Below, in pieces: positions 60,187-64,000 of a DNA stretch of 64,000 nucleotides (position 1 is its first letter; the number at the start of each line of letters is the position of its first letter). The notes under the pieces were generated by a model. It ran no database searches, was not told the DNA's origin, and worked only from the letters and a program-made list of their open reading frames with translations. Both the position numbers and the translations under genes were made by a program. Source of the DNA: Meandrina meandrites (Eukaryota; Cnidaria; Anthozoa; Scleractinia; Meandrinidae); contig OY855904.1 in assembly GCA_963693305.1 (NCBI GenBank), forward strand, positions 47,426,561 to 47,490,560. The letters are read 5' to 3'.

Positions 60187-60443
60187 ACGAGGCTCCGGGG
60201 AATAAACTATAGAGTTTGTGGGTTTTTTTCCCCGGAGCCTCGTAGTAGTATAGTCGGAGTCTATCAAATACCACTTTGGGTTGGGGCGGGACTTGAAACT
60301 CTTTAAACGTCTGATAATCAAAACCAAAGGGGACCAACGCTCACAAAGCTCGCGTAGGTCCCCTTTGGTTTTGATTATCAGACGTTTAAAGAGTTTCAAG
60401 AGCAACCCAAAGATAGTATTTGATAGACTCCGACTATACTACT
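60187..60443. mobile_element. two adjacent foldback structures
   Basis: The first is a hairpin with arms ACGAGGCTCCGGGGAA (60188-60203) and its complement ending at 60243. The second runs from 60244 to 60443. Its outer arms are AGTAGTATAGTCGGAGTCTA and its complement, and its inner arms GAAACTCTTTAAACGTCTGA and complement continue through TTTTGATTATCAGACG to a 20-base loop near 60336-60355. They sit directly beside the promoter region of the second Polinton-type polymerase. Confidence 0.8.
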
Positions 60444-60525
60444 TACGTTAAAAAAGAAAATTCACAGATTAAAACAAGTGTGAGGGGGTACCCCGACTGA
60501 GGGTTGTGGCCGGTTACGGTACGAG

Positions 60526-60578
60526 CAATTAGAAAATTGAAACCGTAAAGTATAAAAGTTTTCCCAATTAGAGAATTG
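60526..60578 (+). promoter_or_regulatory. TATA box between two direct repeats upstream of polymerase 2
   Basis: TATAAAAG at 60551-60558 lies 72 bp before the ATG at 60630. It is bracketed by CAATTAGAAAATTG (60526-60539) and CAATTAGAGAATTG (60565-60578), near-identical partial palindromes 39 bp apart. Spacing suits an RNA polymerase II core promoter. The repeats could be activator sites, which is inference. Confidence 0.45.
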
Positions 60579-60629
60579 CCCCTTAAGATAATAATAATTA
60601 ATTAAAAATATTTTTCTACATAATATACA

Positions 60630-63600
60630 ATGCACAAAATAGACCTCGGTTCTCTTGAAAATGTCGACTTGGAATCTTTGGAAGAAGAACTTGCGAAAAT
60701 AGACCCCGCAGAACTGCGCTATTTATCACAATTACTTTCAGAAAACCCACCTGCAGTTAAAAAGATAATAAGGAATGTGTTGGAAGAACCAATTCCAGAA
60801 CAAACAAAGAAGCGATTAAAACCACCTTTACAACCAAAACCCTACCAACCAATACCCCCACCAAGAAACAGGAACAAAAGACAACTTCTGAGACAATTTG
60901 ATCCCATTCCACCGAATAACGTAAGAAATGTGACAGACTACCAGAATGAGATTCTGAACCTATACGAAGCCACAAAATTCGAGGGGGAAGAGAGTAACGG
61001 GAGGCGATACAAGAGGTGGCGCTTCATAAAAGATCTAAATAAAGACCTCACACCAAGTTTTATGGAAAAAATCAGAGAGAACATACGAACATCATTTTAC
61101 ATCAGGCACGTTTATTCATATAAGTTGCAAAACATTGAAGACGGCACCATAATTTTCTACTACAAAAATAAAGGCTCCCCTTGGATGAACAGATATGGAG
61201 AAGTGGAGAATTGGTTAAGTAAGAGGGAGGCTGTACGTCTGGATGCGGATAGTATCGAAAGACCAAACACAAAGTGGATCTTCGATGGTCATTTTAATGT
61301 TGATATAAAAGTTGTGCTTGATCGTCAACCACTGATGGGAACAGGGCCATTACCAGACTGGCTGCGTAACCTTGCACACGCAGCGAGAGGCCAAGCAATG
61401 GTTGCACTGGATACCTATAGAGATAACTTATGTCTATGGCGTTGTATTGCTGTGCACAAATGAGCTAGGTCAGATCGAAGTACAAAAGCAGCGCAAGGTC
61501 TGGCCAAGAGTTTCTTCAAGCTCAGGAATACACCGACGGATTGTGCAAAAACCTCATTGGATGAATTGGAAAAGGTAGAAATGCATCTGAATAAGGGCAC
61601 TGCTTTCTCAGGTTGGCTTGGAATCAGGGTATACGTACCCGAGCGTGTAGGACCTGAAGTGGTATGGCATCTCACAAGAAATCCGGCGCCCCAGTTTAAA
61701 AATGTTATGACAATAGGAATTTTTGGAAAGCACGCATTCTTAATAAAAGACATTACAAAGTTAGCGAAAACTTACGCGTGTTCATTGCAACGCAAGATTC
61801 ACAAAGGCTTACAATCTTCAACGCCACGCAGAAAGGTGTGCCCAAGGAAAAACTGTAATAGATTGTCCAGGTGAAAAGGTCGAAGCCCCACAGACAGCTT
61901 ATGAGAAAGCATTTTATCCAAAACATCAAGCCTCAAAAGAATCAATTCAGTGGCTTGAGTACGTAGCAAAGCATTGGAAAATCCCCATTTCCCGCGCAAT
62001 GTCAGGCCATGGAGGAGAACGTTGGATAGAGAAAAGACCAGTTGATGGCTACAACCATGAGAAAAAGATAGTGTTTCAATACCACGGTTGCTACTGGCAC
62101 GGTTGTCCAAAATGTTACCACGATCGTAACAAAATAATTGAACGTGGCGACAGAACAAGAGAAGATCTTTTCCTTGCCACAAAGAGACGTACAGCTTATC
62201 TCCGAAAGGTCGGCTACAAGGTAATAGAGTGTTGGGCCTGCGAAGTCGGAGACAAATATGTCGAACAACTGCCAGAAGCAAAAACAAAAAGCTACCCACA
62301 CGCTATTTTGTATGATTTTGAGGCGTACGGAGACAATAATCAGCGGAAGGAGCCGACGTCAACGCTCACAATCGAGAACGCCCACGTGCCAATCTCAGTA
62401 AGCATCGGTGACACACTTGAAAGAGAACCAACCCACATCTGTGAAAAAGATCCCGCAGAGCTGGTCCACAAGTTTATGGAAGAGCTGGAGAGGCGTGGTA
62501 AAAACATAAGAACAAAAGTAAGAGATGAGTTTATGCCAGCAGATGTAAACCTGCTGCCAAAAGATCAGAGGAAAAAAATAGAAGAATGGTGTGACCAGGT
62601 CCCAGTACTGGGCTTCAACTCAGGGACTTACGATCTTAATCTAATCAAAAAGTACTTCGCAGAAAAACTTGCGGACACAACCAACAAAGTCAGAGTGGCA
62701 AAGAACGGAAACAAAATCATGTTCTTACTCACTTCTGGCTTCCGTTTCCTTGACATAATAAACTACCTCGGCCCAGGAACCAGCTACGAGAAATGGGTAA
62801 AGGCATACGAATGCAAGACAGTAAAATCCTGGTTCCCATACGAGTGGTTTGACTGACCAGAAAAGCTGGATTACCCAGGATTGCCAGATTACCCACATTG
62901 GTATTCAAAGTTGAAAGGAGACTTTGTGCTGAAACTGTCAGAATGGAAAGCTTGCCAAAAGCTGTTCCGAGAAAAGGGAATGAAAACCTTCAAAGACTGG
63001 GTGTGTTACTTTAATAATCTCGATGTGGCACCCGGACTTGAGGCGCTGCAAAAAATGAAAAACTTCTACACAGAGAAGGGAATCGATATAATGAAAGACG
63101 CTGTTAGCATCCCAGGTGTGAGCTTACACTACCTTCTAAGGGGAGCTATTGAACGCAACGCGGAGCTTTACAGCCCAAGCAAAGAAGCATATAATATGCT
63201 GAAAGAAGCTGTTGTCGGAGGTCCAAGCCTCGTTTTCACAAGGATCCACGAAGTTGGAAAAACAAGAATTAGATCACATCAAATAGCAGAACCACAACTT
63301 TGCAAAAATATCCTCGGATACGACGCCAACGCCCTATATCTCTCAACCATGTTAAGAGTTATGCCTTGTGGAAAAGAAAGGGTTGTACACTACACAAACG
63401 AGTACCAAACAGATGGGGCTCCAGTGCTAACACATAGGCTCAAAGAAAGAAGCTGGTTCGGGTTTGCTGAAATAGACATAGAGATTCCGAAGCACTTGCA
63501 CCAAAAGTTCGAGGAAATGTGTCCGTTCTTTCACAACAAAGCGGTGCCAGCTAAAGCTGTCCCTGAGCATATGCTCAAATACTTGCGTGATACAGGAAGA

Positions 63601-64000
63601 AAACGCGGAGAAGATAAGAAACTCATGGGTACGTTGTCAGCGCAGAAGATACTTGTGTATGCTCCTCTACTACTCTGGTATGTGAATCACGGGGCAGTTA
63701 TCAAAAGGGTTTATCGGACAATCGACTACACACCGGCAAAAATCTTTCCCTGGTTCGTGGAACAGGTCACGGAGGCTCGCCGGACAGGAGACGTGGAAAA
63801 AAGCAAAGCACTGCTCGCTGAGGTTTTCAAATTGTTGGGAAACAGTGGGTACGGAAAGCTAATCGAAGCCTTGGAACGGCAAACAAACGTCATTTACACC
63901 AAAGATGAGAAGGTAGTCGACAGAGCCCTTCGAAGTGCGTATTTCTCAGACCTTGACGAGATTGGTGAGGCATATGAGTTGGAAAGTCGAAAGCCCCGGA
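60630..64000 (+). pseudogene. second Polinton-type family B DNA polymerase, N-terminal and middle part, inactivated
   Basis: This starts at an ATG after a TATA box and runs off the right edge. A TGA interrupts it at 61461-61463. The frame then continues unchanged to about 61790, where a 2-base loss in a GTGT tract shifts it. A second TGA lies at 62854-62856, after which the frame is open to the window end (about 380 codons). In order: a Pro-rich N-terminus, 'NLCLWRCIAVH' (about 61423), a Cys/His finger, a nuclease-like segment 'YHGCYWHGCPKCY' (about 62080), ExoI 'YDFEA' (about 62310), ExoII 'GFNSGTYDLNL' (about 62611), ExoIII 'YFNNLDV' (about 63007), motif A 'YDANALYLS' (about 63318) and motif B 'LLGNSGYGKL' (about 63835). 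Motif C lies outside the window. It is more GC-rich and of a different subtype from the polymerase at 9454-13556. Confidence 0.85.

Overview
The window reads as metazoan nuclear DNA, most likely from a cnidarian and plausibly a stony coral. The reasons are GT-AG split exons of an animal-type transporter, a long TPR-CHAT gene of the kind expanded in corals, and dense small palindromic transposons, LINE, SINE-like and Polinton/Maverick-type DNA. There is no bacterial gene organisation. The species assignment is inference.

Layout. Positions 1-17,400 are mostly an AT-rich, decayed Polinton-like (virus-derived) element. It holds a structural-type hypothetical frame (1-592), a second hypothetical frame split by a 5'-truncated LINE with an 11-bp target duplication (LINE 800-3858), a minus-strand gene resembling the late transcription factor VLTF3 (4295-4855), a small acidic frame (7927-8115), a double-HNH nuclease gene (8273-9324), a protein-primed-type family B DNA polymerase (9454-13556) and an EF1A/HBS1-type GTPase (13546-16970). 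The GTPase gene is split by a 2.45-kb PIF/Harbinger-like element carrying a 71-bp satellite. The polymerase has an in-frame stop, a frame break and a lost catalytic Asp, so the element is dead. Positions 4883-7926 hold no gene I recognise.

Positions 17,400-26,140 are repeats: a hairpin cluster, a 2.4-kb direct duplication with a third partial copy, tRNA-like SINE pieces and nested foldback elements. Positions 26,146-29,502 hold a nearly intact TPR-CHAT protease-like gene with two frame breaks and its His/Cys dyad present.

Positions 30,381-58,428 are three head-to-tail copies of a 9.35-kb unit that differ at only two substitutions I could find plus C-run lengths. Each unit carries eleven minus-strand exons of an MFS transporter of the SLC18B1 type, with an in-frame stop in the same exon of every copy. 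Two more 5' exons lie at 58,759-59,495, so only the rightmost copy is joined to them. One intron in each unit holds a PIF/Harbinger-like element, and several smaller palindromic elements sit in the other introns.

Positions 60,630-64,000 begin a second, different Polinton-type DNA polymerase, broken by two in-frame stops and one frame shift and running off the right edge. Its nuclease-like WHG domain lies before the exonuclease, whereas in the first polymerase it lies after it.
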